Assembly (NCBI GenBank): GCA_017445145.1
Contig: JAFSVI010000052.1
Coordinates: 1 to 52,817, forward strand
DNA from: Bacteroidaceae bacterium
GTDB taxonomy: Bacteria > Bacteroidota > Bacteroidia > Bacteroidales > Bacteroidaceae
Length of the DNA stretch: 52,817 nucleotides
Reading direction: 5' to 3'
Part shown: positions 1 through 7,254 of the stretch, piece by piece
Numbering within the stretch: the stretch's first letter is position 1
Layout of the letters: the number at the start of each line of letters is the position of its first letter
The notes under the pieces: model-generated
The model's input: the letters and a program-made list of their open reading frames with translations, nothing else
The model's database searches: none
What the model was told of the DNA's origin: nothing
Position numbers and translations under genes: made by a program

Positions 1-4
1 AGTG

Positions 5-12
5 CAAAAGTA
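5..12 (-). promoter_or_regulatory. Possible -7 box of a leftward promoter
   Basis: On the minus strand these bases read TACTTTTG, a match to the Bacteroidetes -7 consensus TAnnTTTG. It would drive a gene lying to the left of the window. I see no clear TTTG -33 box at 19-21 bases, so the call is tentative. Confidence 0.3.
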
Positions 13-88
13 CTGCTTTTTCCGGAATACACATTCTCATGGCACGCGAAAAAGCGATTGAAACGCCTTCTGCCTGAATCCACATAAA

Positions 89-119
89 GCCCCGCCGCGT
101 CATCACGACGCAGCGGGGC
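89..119 (-). terminator. Hairpin terminator after the blaR1-type gene
   Basis: GCCCCGC and GCGGGGC arms extend into CGTC/GACG pairs around a short loop, forming a strong GC-rich stem. It lies about 70 bases past the stop of the minus-strand peptidase gene. On that strand the stem is followed by TTTATG, a weak U-tract, as expected for an intrinsic terminator. Confidence 0.6.
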
Positions 120-190
120 GGGTGTGCCTATAGGACTTTCAACATTTGTTTGGGCGCTCGAGCCTTATCGCTCCATACTTGGAGAACTGC

Positions 191-1792
191 TTATTGCAGC
201 CTGAACGTCATGGGCAGAGTTACACTGACGCGAACAGGCTGCCCTGCATTGCGTCCCGGATGCCAACGTTCTGGCAGAAGCCGGACGACACGTTCGGACT
301 CGGCTTTCAGGGCTTTGATGCCTTCGGCGTAGTGTTGCTTGGCTTTTGCGTCTTCCTTGAACTCATCTGTAAGCTTGCCTTGTCGGCGAGCCTTCTGGCG
401 GTCATCACGCGAGAAGGCAGACACTTTCACCTCTGGCATGACGGCACCCGTGTTGACATCACGCACCTCAGTGGCTTTCACGCCAGAGAGCGTGCCGTCT
501 TTCTCCACGACGAAATTCACTATGACCATTCCCTGAATGCCATGCTCATGTGCTACAGCCGGATAGCGCACGTTTTGGTAGAGCACTTCGTTCATGGCTT
601 CCATCCCGCCAGGGTACTCCGGCATCTGTTCCACGTCGGCGTAAATGTTGTCGTCGGCATCGGCAATAGTCTGCACCACGGTGGGCACCTTGCTGCTGTC
701 TGTTGCTTCGACGTTGTTCTTACTGTCGATAGCCACCGCTCCGTCATTGGCAACGTCGCCATAGACGCTGACGGCTGACGCCTCGCGGAGGACGGTGACG
801 TGGTCGATGAGATCCTCGCTGACGTGCTGCCCATCTACGATTAGGAGCGGTTTTTTGGCGTTAGCTGCGATGGTACGTGCCAGCGAATCGATATTTGAGA
901 GTAGCAGCATAGTGGCTGCCACAGGCACGAAGAGGACGTATTTGGCCATCCCCATGCGTGGGGTTCTTTTCAGATTCATCATTGTGATTCTGCGTTTTAA
1001 GGGTAAGACATTGAAATTATTTGCAATCGTAGCTACGTTTGTTTGAGTAGAGAAACCGAGGAGGCGGTATTGGTACTCCCGCTTGTCCGCTTGCCGCCCT
1101 ATGACGGCTGCATCGGCAATGAACTCCAGGTTCAGCCGCACCTCGCGACGCATCACCCAGGCGGCGGGGTTCCACCAGAAGAGGATGCATACGAGCTGGG
1201 AGAAAAGGATGTCGAGGGTGTGACAGCCGCGGACGTGTGCCTGCTCGTGGATGAGCACCTCGCGCAACGTCTGCTCGTCCATGCCGTCGGGGTGAAGGAA
1301 TATCCACGGACCGAACGAGAAGGGGCTGCAGGGACGGGGGTAGAGAAAGACAGACCCACCCCTGCCCCCTCCCTGATTAGGGGAGTAGGGTCTGCACGTA
1401 CACCTTAAATATATAATGTATGTCACCTGCATGATGAGCTTGGCCGTCATCCACACGACGGGGATGAGGTAGATGAGGCCCCAAATCGCCATCATGCCTA
1501 CGAACCACATGCCGCAGCCGGGTTCACTCTGCTCGACGCCAAAGCTGGCGACGCGCATGGCGGTGACATTCAGCGTGGGCAGTACGTAGCTGGCGTATGC
1601 TTCAGCCATGTCGGTGGTGGCGTCGGCTGTCAACAGCGGCAGCAGATTGCACAGGGGCAGCAGGATGGCAGTCAGATATATGCCCCACAGCATCATACGG
1701 CGCACGCCGAAGAACGTGTCCCGATGCATCAGCACCTGAAACAGCAGGCACAGCAGGGCAAGGATGAGGTTGGCTTTGATAACGTATAGCAT
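191..1792 (-). CDS. BlaR1/MecR1-type M56 metallopeptidase with C-terminal TonB domain
   Basis: A 533-residue membrane sensor peptidase. The N-terminus has hydrophobic segments (roughly residues 5-25, 33-52 and 95-125). A zinc-peptidase motif HEQAH lies at residues 182-186, followed by another hydrophobic stretch (LFSQLVCILFWWNPAAW) and a transmembrane segment near residue 290. The C-terminus is a TonB-type domain: PEYPGGMEAMNEVL begins it and LPERWHPGRNAGQPVRV ends it. About 55 charged residues interrupt this domain between its second and third elements. By family knowledge, BlaR1 proteins sense a signal and cleave the partner BlaI repressor, whose gene lies 3 bases upstream. The M56-TonB fusion is common in Bacteroidetes, and its signal is generally unknown rather than a beta-lactam. 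A glycine-rich stretch near residues 136-147 comes from an inserted palindromic repeat. Confidence 0.88.
   Translation of the reverse strand: MLYVIKANLILALLCLLFQVLMHRDTFFGVRRMMLWGIYLTAILLPLCNLLPLLTADATTDMAEAYASYVLPTLNVTAMRVASFGVEQSEPGCGMWFVGMMAIWGLIYLIPVVWMTAKLIMQVTYIIYLRCTCRPYSPNQGGGRGGSVFLYPRPCSPFSFGPWIFLHPDGMDEQTLREVLIHEQAHVRGCHTLDILFSQLVCILFWWNPAAWVMRREVRLNLEFIADAAVIGRQADKREYQYRLLGFSTQTNVATIANNFNVLPLKRRITMMNLKRTPRMGMAKYVLFVPVAATMLLLSNIDSLARTIAANAKKPLLIVDGQHVSEDLIDHVTVLREASAVSVYGDVANDGAVAIDSKNNVEATDSSKVPTVVQTIADADDNIYADVEQMPEYPGGMEAMNEVLYQNVRYPAVAHEHGIQGMVIVNFVVEKDGTLSGVKATEVRDVNTGAVMPEVKVSAFSRDDRQKARRQGKLTDEFKEDAKAKQHYAEGIKALKAESERVVRLLPERWHPGRNAGQPVRVSVTLPMTFRLQ
1352..1388 (-). repeat. 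Dispersed G/C-rich palindromic repeat, family A copy 1 (inside blaR1)
   Basis: On the minus strand this reads CTACTCCCC, a short spacer, GGGAGGGGG, then GGGGTGGGTCT. Nearly the same sequence lies in the barrel gene at 6658-6696. CTCCC and GGGAG can pair as a hairpin. It is read in frame as part of the peptidase (YSPNQGGGRGGS), between a membrane segment and the PFSFG block. This suggests an in-frame insertion in a tolerant loop. Confidence 0.65.
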
Positions 1793-1795
1793 ATC

Positions 1796-2152
1796 CTATT
1801 TCCTTTCTATCTCTTCAATAATCTCCCTCAACTCCTCGGCACTCAGCTTCTGTTCCTTGGCAAAGAACGAGACGAGTTCCTTGATGGAGCCGTCGAGGTA
1901 GCGGTCGATGAGCGAACCGAGGCGCGAGCGGCCATAATCCTTCTTCTCCACGATGGGCCAATAGACATAACCGCGCCCTTCGCGACGATGGTCGAGGTAG
2001 CCTTTGCGCTCTAACGACTGGAATACATTCTGTATGCCATTGAGCAGCGGTTGCGGCTCGGGGTAGCGCATGAGCACGTCGCGCGGCGTACATTCGCCCA
2101 GCTCCCAGATGTGCTCCATCACTTCTTCTTCCTTCTGACTGAGTTTGATCAT
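1796..2152 (-). CDS. BlaI/MecI/CopY-family transcriptional repressor
   Basis: A 118-residue protein of the usual BlaI length. The N-terminal winged helix starts with LSQKEEEVMEHIWELGECTP and continues with a recognition region and wing (GIQNVFQSLERKGYLDHRREGRGYVYWP). The acidic helical C-terminus (LSAEELREIIEEIERK) is the dimerisation and cleavage region in this family. The gene lies 3 bases upstream of the M56 peptidase gene and 22 bases downstream of a small lipoprotein gene, so the three probably form one operon. By family knowledge it represses its own operon until cleaved. The inverted repeat at 2557-2573 is a candidate operator. Confidence 0.9.
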   Translation of the reverse strand: MIKLSQKEEEVMEHIWELGECTPRDVLMRYPEPQPLLNGIQNVFQSLERKGYLDHRREGRGYVYWPIVEKKDYGRSRLGSLIDRYLDGSIKELVSFFAKEQKLSAEELREIIEEIERK

Positions 2153-2174
2153 AACTGTACGGATTGTAGGCTTG

Positions 2175-2441
2175 TTATTTCTCTTTTTCTGTAATAGCGC
2201 TCTCTATGACTTTTGCCAAAGAATCCACCTTGGGTGCCAGAGCTGGATCTGCACTTCTCTTGCAACGATTCAGGAAGTGTTTGGCGGCGTGCGCGTCACC
2301 AGCCGCCAAGGTGTCCTTTGCGCAATGGTAATAACTCCAGGCGATGGACTTCGGAGTGTCGCACGCCGTGAAGGCTGCGAGGCTGATGCCGCTGGCGATG
2401 GCCAGTGCCATGAAGTGATGTTTTCGATTGTCAAGGTTCAT
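2175..2441 (-). CDS. Small exported protein, first gene of the blaI-blaR1 operon
   Basis: An 88-residue product if started at MNLDNRKHHF. The frame is open further upstream, but this start places a positively charged N-region directly before the hydrophobic stretch (FMALAIASGISLAAFTACD), which reads as a signal peptide with a lipobox-like TAC. The mature part is short, helical and lysine-rich, with a possible single TPR-like hairpin (AWSYYHCAKDTLAAGDAHAAKHFLNR). I recognise no named family. Its place ahead of blaI suggests a part in the same stress or envelope response. An upstream start at 2588 is possible but would overrun the predicted promoter. Confidence 0.6.
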   Translation of the reverse strand: MNLDNRKHHFMALAIASGISLAAFTACDTPKSIAWSYYHCAKDTLAAGDAHAAKHFLNRCKRSADPALAPKVDSLAKVIESAITEKEK

Positions 2442-2507
2442 TGTTAGAACTGGTTTTATGGGATGGAACATTGCACTCATTCGGGCGTCAATACGATTCC
2501 GACGGTG

Positions 2508-2538
2508 CAAAGGAAAGGAGAAAGAATCAAATACGCAA
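2508..2538 (-). promoter_or_regulatory. Predicted promoter of the lipoprotein-blaI-blaR1 operon
   Basis: On the minus strand TTG (2538-2536), 20 bases and TTCCTTTG (2515-2508) resemble the Bacteroidetes TTTG-N19-21-TAnnTTTG promoter with one mismatch in the -7 box. It would give a leader of about 60 bases before the ATG at 2441. Confidence 0.45.
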
Positions 2539-2556
2539 GAGGAGGTTCCGATATTT

Positions 2557-2573
2557 AACATTTCGTAAATGTT
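2557..2573. promoter_or_regulatory. Inverted repeat, candidate BlaI operator
   Basis: AACATTTCGTAAATGTT has perfect 7-base arms around CGT. It sits about 20 bases upstream of the predicted -33 box of the blaI operon. BlaI/MecI/CopY operators are AT-rich dyads with ACA/TGT ends, which this resembles although the spacing is wider. Assignment to BlaI is inference. Confidence 0.4.
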
Positions 2574-2832
2574 GAATCGCAGAACCATTTCAGTTTCTCA
2601 TACGATGGATGTCAGATGCGGCAGTGTGGAAGCAAAGCTGCCATCACGCTGCCTATGCATTTAAGGTCATTTAACAGCGTCGCCGAAATAATCCGCTCAT
2701 TTCTGAGTTTTATAATAATGAAGGTCACTCTTTTATGTGCCATGCTACAGAATGCACAAACAGTTTTCTTATAACCAAGGTTAGGAAAAAGCCCTGTTTG
2801 TTTGTCTCTATGGTAAACGAAAGCAACGAACG
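2574..2832. other. Divergent intergenic region, AT-richer than its surroundings
   Basis: About 260 bases between the leftward blaI operon and the rightward sigma-factor gene. It is visibly richer in A and T than its neighbours. I find no TAnnTTTG box on the plus strand. A 78-codon minus-strand frame here shows no family features and overlaps the sigma-factor start, so I do not call it. The sigma-factor promoter is probably here and may be of a non-housekeeping type. Confidence 0.4.
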
Positions 2833-3312
2833 ATGAATCGAGCGACACTGGAAACCCTCTTCAATGAGCACCACTCGCGGCTGCTGGCCGAGGCACGCTC
2901 CATGTTATACGATGCCGAGGAGGCCCGCGACGTGGTGAGCGAGCTGTTTGCCGAGCTGCTGCAACGCCAGCCCTGCGTGGAGCCTGGCCACGAGCTGGCT
3001 TACCTAAGCATGAGCGTGCGCAACCGCTGCCGCAACGTGCTCGCACGCAAGACGCTGACGGAGAAGGTGACGCACCTCTACGCCCTCGAACAGGACACGC
3101 TGACGGAGGAGGCGGAGACGGACCGCCTGAATCGTCTGCAGACGTTCATGCGCAGCGGTCTCACCGAGGCTCAGCAACGGGTGTTCCGTCTGCGGTTTGG
3201 ACAGGAGAAGAAGTATCGCGAGATTGCTGCCGAGCTGGGCATCAGCGAGGTGGCGGTGTATAAGCATCTTGTCGCTGCACTCACACGTATCAAGAAACAT
3301 TTTAACGCCTGA
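2833..3312 (+). CDS. ECF-type RNA polymerase sigma factor
   Basis: 159 residues, typical for a Bacteroidetes ECF sigma factor. Region 2 runs from about residue 8 to 75 (FNEHHSRLLAEARSMLYDAEEARDVVSELF, then YLSMSVRNRCRNVLARK). Region 4 ends the protein, with a helix-turn-helix (YREIAAELGISEVAVYKHLVAAL). The next gene starts 4 bases later and encodes a one-pass protein with a DUF4974 domain, followed by an STN-bearing outer-membrane barrel. This is the cell-surface signalling order known from SusC/FecA-type systems. The sigma factor is presumably held by the membrane partner and freed when the barrel binds its ligand. Which genes it controls cannot be read from the window. Confidence 0.92.
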   Translation: MNRATLETLFNEHHSRLLAEARSMLYDAEEARDVVSELFAELLQRQPCVEPGHELAYLSMSVRNRCRNVLARKTLTEKVTHLYALEQDTLTEEAETDRLNRLQTFMRSGLTEAQQRVFRLRFGQEKKYREIAAELGISEVAVYKHLVAALTRIKKHFNA

Positions 3313-3316
3313 AGAC

Positions 3317-3904
3317 ATGGAGACGAACGATAAACTAACGACCTTGCTACGGCTGATGGACGAGCCGGAAGCTATGACCGAGGCCCAGCTGCAGGAGCTG
3401 TTGGCCGACGAGGAGGTGCGCGAAGCCTACGAGCTGATGGCTGCCTGCAAGAAGGTGTATCAGAGGGAAGTGGACTGTCCTCCACTTTTCACTCGTCAAT
3501 TTCTCTCTTTCCGCAAGGCGGCTGCCATAATCCTTGCCGCAGCCTTCCTCGGCGGCCTGGCATGGGCCATAAGCCCATTCCTGACTTCACACAAGGGGGA
3601 ATCCCAATCCCCAGAAGTGTCTTGCAATCCCCTCCCCCCAGGGGTAGGGCAGGAGAGGGCTTCTTCCCTCATCCGCTTTTCCGACGTTCGCCTCGACAGC
3701 ATCCTCACCATCGTATCGGCACATTACGGAAAGGCCGTGTGCTTCCGCGACTCCGCAACGCGCCAACTGCGGTTGAGCACGATGTGGGATAGTGAGGATT
3801 CGCTGGCGGTGCTCATCGCAACGCTCAATGAGTTCGACGGATTGAGGCTGACAGACGAGGGAGACACGGTATTTGTGGAATACGTAGCTGGGGAGGAAGA
3901 ATGA
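3317..3904 (+). CDS. Minimal FecR-like anti-sigma protein with DUF4974 domain
   Basis: 195 residues. The start METNDK follows the sigma-factor stop by 4 bases; a longer open frame back to 3197 only overlaps the sigma gene. An acidic cytoplasmic N-terminus of about 70 residues comes first, then one membrane helix (AAAIILAAAFLGGLAWAI, about residues 72-89). A periplasmic DUF4974-like domain follows (RFSDVRLDSILTIVSAHYG, ending GDTVFVEYV). Full-length Bacteroidetes FecR proteins are usually 300 residues or more with a FecR domain between helix and DUF4974; that domain is absent here. The linker SQSPEVSCNPLPPGVGQERAS comes partly from an inserted G/C-rich repeat. The stop overlaps the start of the barrel gene (ATGA). 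The anti-sigma role is inferred from gene order and topology. Confidence 0.75.
   Translation: METNDKLTTLLRLMDEPEAMTEAQLQELLADEEVREAYELMAACKKVYQREVDCPPLFTRQFLSFRKAAAIILAAAFLGGLAWAISPFLTSHKGESQSPEVSCNPLPPGVGQERASSLIRFSDVRLDSILTIVSAHYGKAVCFRDSATRQLRLSTMWDSEDSLAVLIATLNEFDGLRLTDEGDTVFVEYVAGEEE
3625..3660 (+). repeat. Dispersed G/C-rich palindromic repeat, family A-like copy (inside the anti-sigma gene)
   Basis: CCCCTCCCCCCAGGGGTAGGG followed by CAGGAGAGGG. CCCCT and AGGGG arms can form a hairpin. It resembles the copies at 1352-1388 and 6658-6696 in composition and layout but is the most diverged of the three. It is read in frame as NPLPPGVGQERAS in the periplasmic linker. Confidence 0.45.
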
Positions 3905-6900
3905 TGAAGCGCATAGTCCTATACCTTATTATATATATACTCGCCGGCGCACGGGCCTCGGCGCAGGAACTGACATTCAAGAACGATTCCCTTCCGGCTG
4001 TCTTGTCCGCTATCAACGATGCGCAGACGGACTTCGTCATCCACTTCATCCACAACGACCTCGAGCACCTGCGCGTCTCGACTCATCTATCCAGTAACCT
4101 ACGTGCCGACAAAGCGGTGAAGCGTGTTTGCAAGGAACTTCCTGTTAAGGTGAAGACGCGCGGCAAGCAGATCTTCGTGCAATACCGTCCGGAGCAGGAC
4201 CTCACGGACAAGACCGTTCACCTTTCGGGCTGTGTGGAGGACGGTTTCCTGAAGATGCCCCTGCCCAAGGCCAAGGTATCCATCTTACGCGCGGACAGCA
4301 GCGTCGTGGTCGATTCGGCAAAAATCGTTGTCTCCTACAGGGGCAACATGCAGATGGTAAGGGCGCAGTTCGGAGCCGAGGTCAGCGCCGCAGAGCGAGA
4401 ATACCTCGTCCGTGCCAGCATGGAGGGCTACGACGATGTGTGGCAGCGGCTGACCATCCCTCGTCCGCTCCCGGAGGATGGCGTGGAGGTGCCTGCGCTT
4501 AAGATGCGTCGCAGCGCTGCCAAGACGATGCGTGAGGTCACCGTCACCGCCACGAAGATCAAGATGTTCTGGCGCGGTGACACGCTTATCTACGATGCCA
4601 CAGCCTTTCGTCTGCCTGAAGGCTCCATGCTCGACGACCTCATCCGCCAGCTGCCGGGCGTGACGATGAACGCCGAAGGCGAAATCTTCGTCAACGGCCG
4701 GAAGGTCGATGAGCTTCTCCTCGGCTCCCGCTCCTTCTTCGGCGGCAACAAGAAGGTGCTGCTGGAGAACCTGCCCTACTACACGGTCAAGAACCTCAAG
4801 GTCTATGAGAAGCATACCGACCGCAGCCAGGCCCTTGGCTACGACGTGGATCCCCGCCGCTACGTCATGGACGTCAACCTCAAGGATGAATACAGCCAGG
4901 GCTACATCGGCAATATCGAGGCGGCAGGTGGTACAGAGAAGCGGTGGCTTGCCCGCGGCTTTCTGCTGGGCTTCACGGATAAGCTGAGGTTCACGCTCTT
5001 AGCCAACGCCAACAATGTCAACGAGAGCCGCCACATCGGGCAGTCAGACCTGTGGAACCCCGCACGCCAGCCCCGGTCGCTGCTGACCACACGCAGCGTG
5101 GCCGGCGAACTGAACTATGAGACCAAGAACGATGAGAACAGGGAAATCAAAGAGACTCTACGTGCAGAATTGACCTCCACCACCGACAACCAGACCGTCA
5201 GCCAACACACCGAGCACTTCATTGAAGGCTGCTCGCCAACGTCACGTGCCCAGCGCTTTTCTGCCGGGTTCAACCGTCGCTGGACGCTCAACAACCATCT
5301 GGTCCTGCGGCTGCCGGCATGGATGGATGTCTATGCCACCTTCGACCACACCCGCCGCGATGGTTCCTTCCATTCAGCCTTCGACGAGCAGACAGACAGC
5401 CTCAGCATCGCGCAGCGCACCCAAGGCCTCAGCGAGGGCACGCAGTGGAATGCCAAAATCGATGTCCAAGGCAGCGTGAGACCTGGCAAGCAGAAGAGCC
5501 ACATCGACTATTACGTCTCAATGTCTCACAGCAGCGATGAGGGTGAGCAGGCCACCCGCTACGACACACAGGCCCAAGCGCGCCACGCCACCGTGTCAGG
5601 CGCTTTTACGCAGGGTTCCCCGTCGCTCCAGGCTTCCCACAACAGCAATGCCCTCTTCAACCGCAATACGTGGGGAGCTGTAAATCTTGGCTATGGCCAT
5701 GAGATAGCAAAAGACATACACCTCGGCTTCTCCAATATGCTATACTACGGACATGGCCACGCACGTGACTATCTGTATCATCCCGACACGCTCATCCTCG
5801 CCTCCCAGCTCGATGCCCTCGAAGCCATTACCGATTACGCCAACTCATACGAGAGCCGTAGCGACAACTTGCAGAACGACTTCTCCATCCATCTGAATAA
5901 GGGCGCCCATTACATGCACCCACAAGTACACATGAGGGTGAACTACGACCGCTGGCGTCTGGAACTGAAGCTCCCCGTCTATAGCAACCAGCTCCACTAT
6001 CAGCGCGGCTCGCTCGACACACTCGCCCGTCAGACCATGTTCCTGCCCGAAGCCAAGTTCTGGTTTCGCAACGTCTGGAAAGACGGACGGCGCGATATCC
6101 ACGCCCACGTCAGCTTCAGCCAACGCACACCCCTCCTGCTCGACCGCATAAACCTGCGCGACGACAGCCGTCCGCTCGTCGTCAAACTGGGGAACCCCGA
6201 CCTGAAGGCAACCGCCATCACTCACTTCGGTGCCGAATACTACGATCGCACCGGCCGCAACCAAGGTATGTACTACCTCTCCGCCTCCTTCGACTATCAC
6301 CACCGCGACGTGGCGCAGTCGCTCTCCTACAACCCCGCCACAGGCGTCTATACCTACAAGCCCATGAACATCAGCGGTTCCTATCGCGCTCACGCCGACG
6401 TCAGCACCGACCACAACATTGGCGAGAAACGCTACTGGTCGTGGCACGTCAATGCCGGAGCCGATTGGAACCACTCCAAGGACTATGCCCTGCTGGATCC
6501 ACACTCCTACGTGAGTGTGCTCGCCGCTTCTGCCGCCGAGAGCCGCGTCAACACCGTCAACACCCTCGCCCTCAACGCCGGCGGCAACATACGCTACAAC
6601 CGCAAGACCCTGAACATCCGCGTCGTGGGCAGCGTCAACTGGAGGCACACCGCGCAGCTACTCCCCACCATAACGGGAGGGGCCGAGGGTGGGTCTTCAG
6701 GGTCTCTTTCCGCCCTCGACATCGAATACGGCCTCGAAGCCACTTACACCACGCCTGACCTCTGCGGCACGAAGGTCGGGGGCCTCACCCTCGCTGCCGA
6801 CGCCACCATGTATGTCCGGCGCTTTTCCGCCGGGGTCGGTCGTCGCGGCTACGGCACAACCGACCTCAACCGTAACGACATAGCCCTCAATGCCTCCATC

Positions 6901-7086
6901 AGCCAGCCTTTCGCCAAAGGCCGCTTCATCCTGCGCCTTCAGGCCTTCGACATCCTCCACCAGCTCTCACCCATCGACTATGCCGTCAACGCCCAGGGCC
7001 GCACCGCCACATTGTACCGCTCCCTTCCCCACTACGTCATGCTCCACGCCGTCTGGCACTTCAACAAGAATCCGAAGAAACGATAA
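3901..7086 (+). CDS. Outer-membrane beta-barrel receptor with N-terminal STN signalling domain
   Basis: 1061 residues with a signal peptide (VLYLIIYILAGARASAQ). An STN domain covers about residues 22-95 (LTFKNDSLPAVLSAINDAQ to GKQIFVQY). A carboxypeptidase-regulatory-like beta domain follows (about 100-190), then a plug-like domain (about 225-310, with DDLIRQLPGVTMNAEGEIFVNG). A long barrel ends in HAVWHF near the C-terminus, a typical aromatic outer-membrane signal. The ATGATG start overlaps the anti-sigma stop, so 3901 or 3904 may be used. STN domains contact periplasmic anti-sigma proteins, which fits the two genes upstream. No SusD gene follows, so it is more likely a signalling or small-ligand barrel than a SusCD importer. 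Two palindromic repeats lie in frame in the barrel, near residues 920-932 and 972-978. Confidence 0.85.
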   Translation: MMKRIVLYLIIYILAGARASAQELTFKNDSLPAVLSAINDAQTDFVIHFIHNDLEHLRVSTHLSSNLRADKAVKRVCKELPVKVKTRGKQIFVQYRPEQDLTDKTVHLSGCVEDGFLKMPLPKAKVSILRADSSVVVDSAKIVVSYRGNMQMVRAQFGAEVSAAEREYLVRASMEGYDDVWQRLTIPRPLPEDGVEVPALKMRRSAAKTMREVTVTATKIKMFWRGDTLIYDATAFRLPEGSMLDDLIRQLPGVTMNAEGEIFVNGRKVDELLLGSRSFFGGNKKVLLENLPYYTVKNLKVYEKHTDRSQALGYDVDPRRYVMDVNLKDEYSQGYIGNIEAAGGTEKRWLARGFLLGFTDKLRFTLLANANNVNESRHIGQSDLWNPARQPRSLLTTRSVAGELNYETKNDENREIKETLRAELTSTTDNQTVSQHTEHFIEGCSPTSRAQRFSAGFNRRWTLNNHLVLRLPAWMDVYATFDHTRRDGSFHSAFDEQTDSLSIAQRTQGLSEGTQWNAKIDVQGSVRPGKQKSHIDYYVSMSHSSDEGEQATRYDTQAQARHATVSGAFTQGSPSLQASHNSNALFNRNTWGAVNLGYGHEIAKDIHLGFSNMLYYGHGHARDYLYHPDTLILASQLDALEAITDYANSYESRSDNLQNDFSIHLNKGAHYMHPQVHMRVNYDRWRLELKLPVYSNQLHYQRGSLDTLARQTMFLPEAKFWFRNVWKDGRRDIHAHVSFSQRTPLLLDRINLRDDSRPLVVKLGNPDLKATAITHFGAEYYDRTGRNQGMYYLSASFDYHHRDVAQSLSYNPATGVYTYKPMNISGSYRAHADVSTDHNIGEKRYWSWHVNAGADWNHSKDYALLDPHSYVSVLAASAAESRVNTVNTLALNAGGNIRYNRKTLNIRVVGSVNWRHTAQLLPTITGGAEGGSSGSLSALDIEYGLEATYTTPDLCGTKVGGLTLAADATMYVRRFSAGVGRRGYGTTDLNRNDIALNASISQPFAKGRFILRLQAFDILHQLSPIDYAVNAQGRTATLYRSLPHYVMLHAVWHFNKNPKKR
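6658..6696 (+). repeat. Dispersed G/C-rich palindromic repeat, family A copy 2 (inside the barrel gene)
   Basis: CTACTCCCC, a short spacer, GGGAGGGG, then GAGGGTGGGTCT. It matches the minus-strand sequence at 1352-1388 almost base for base outside the spacer. It is read in frame as LLPTITGGAEGGSSGS in an extracellular-loop-like stretch of the barrel. Confidence 0.65.
6816..6835 (+). repeat. CCGGCG-CTTTTC-CGCCGG palindromic repeat, family B copy inside a gene
   Basis: Perfect 6-base arms around CTTTTC. The same 18 bases recur as unit 4 of the intergenic array at 7137-7246. Here they are read in frame as RRFSAG within the barrel. Confidence 0.6.
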
Positions 7087-7136
7087 CCCAAGCGCCCTGT
7101 GGTGATTGCTGATACACTTACTTGGCAACGTGCGTG

Positions 7137-7246
7137 CCCGGCGCTTTTCCGCCGATGTCCCCTGTTCCCGGCGCTTTTCCGCCGATGCCGTCTGTTCCCG
7201 GCGCTTTTCCGCCGATGCCGTCTGTTCCCGGCGCTTTTCCGCCGGG
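7137..7246. repeat. Tandem array of 30-bp units carrying the family B palindrome
   Basis: Units start at 7137, 7167, 7197 and 7227; the last is partial. Each begins CCCGGCGCTTTTCCGCC, which contains a CGGCG/CGCCG hairpin. Units 2 and 3 are identical and unit 1 differs at a few bases. The array fills the gap between two convergent genes (stops at 7086 and 7255), so it may also end transcription from both sides. Confidence 0.85.
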
Positions 7247-7254
7247 TAACCCCA

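Noticed and set aside
2612..2848. A 78-codon minus-strand open frame between blaI and sigma-factor genes
   Set aside because: No family features, AT-rich intergenic composition, and it overlaps the sigma-factor start.
3197..3316. Longer N-terminus for the anti-sigma gene
   Set aside because: The extension overlaps the sigma-factor gene in another frame and has no membrane-protein or family character; METNDK right after the sigma stop is better.
7137..7246. CRISPR array or a small repeat protein gene
   Set aside because: Units are contiguous with no spacers. Open frames exist on both strands only because the period is 30, with no start signals or domain.
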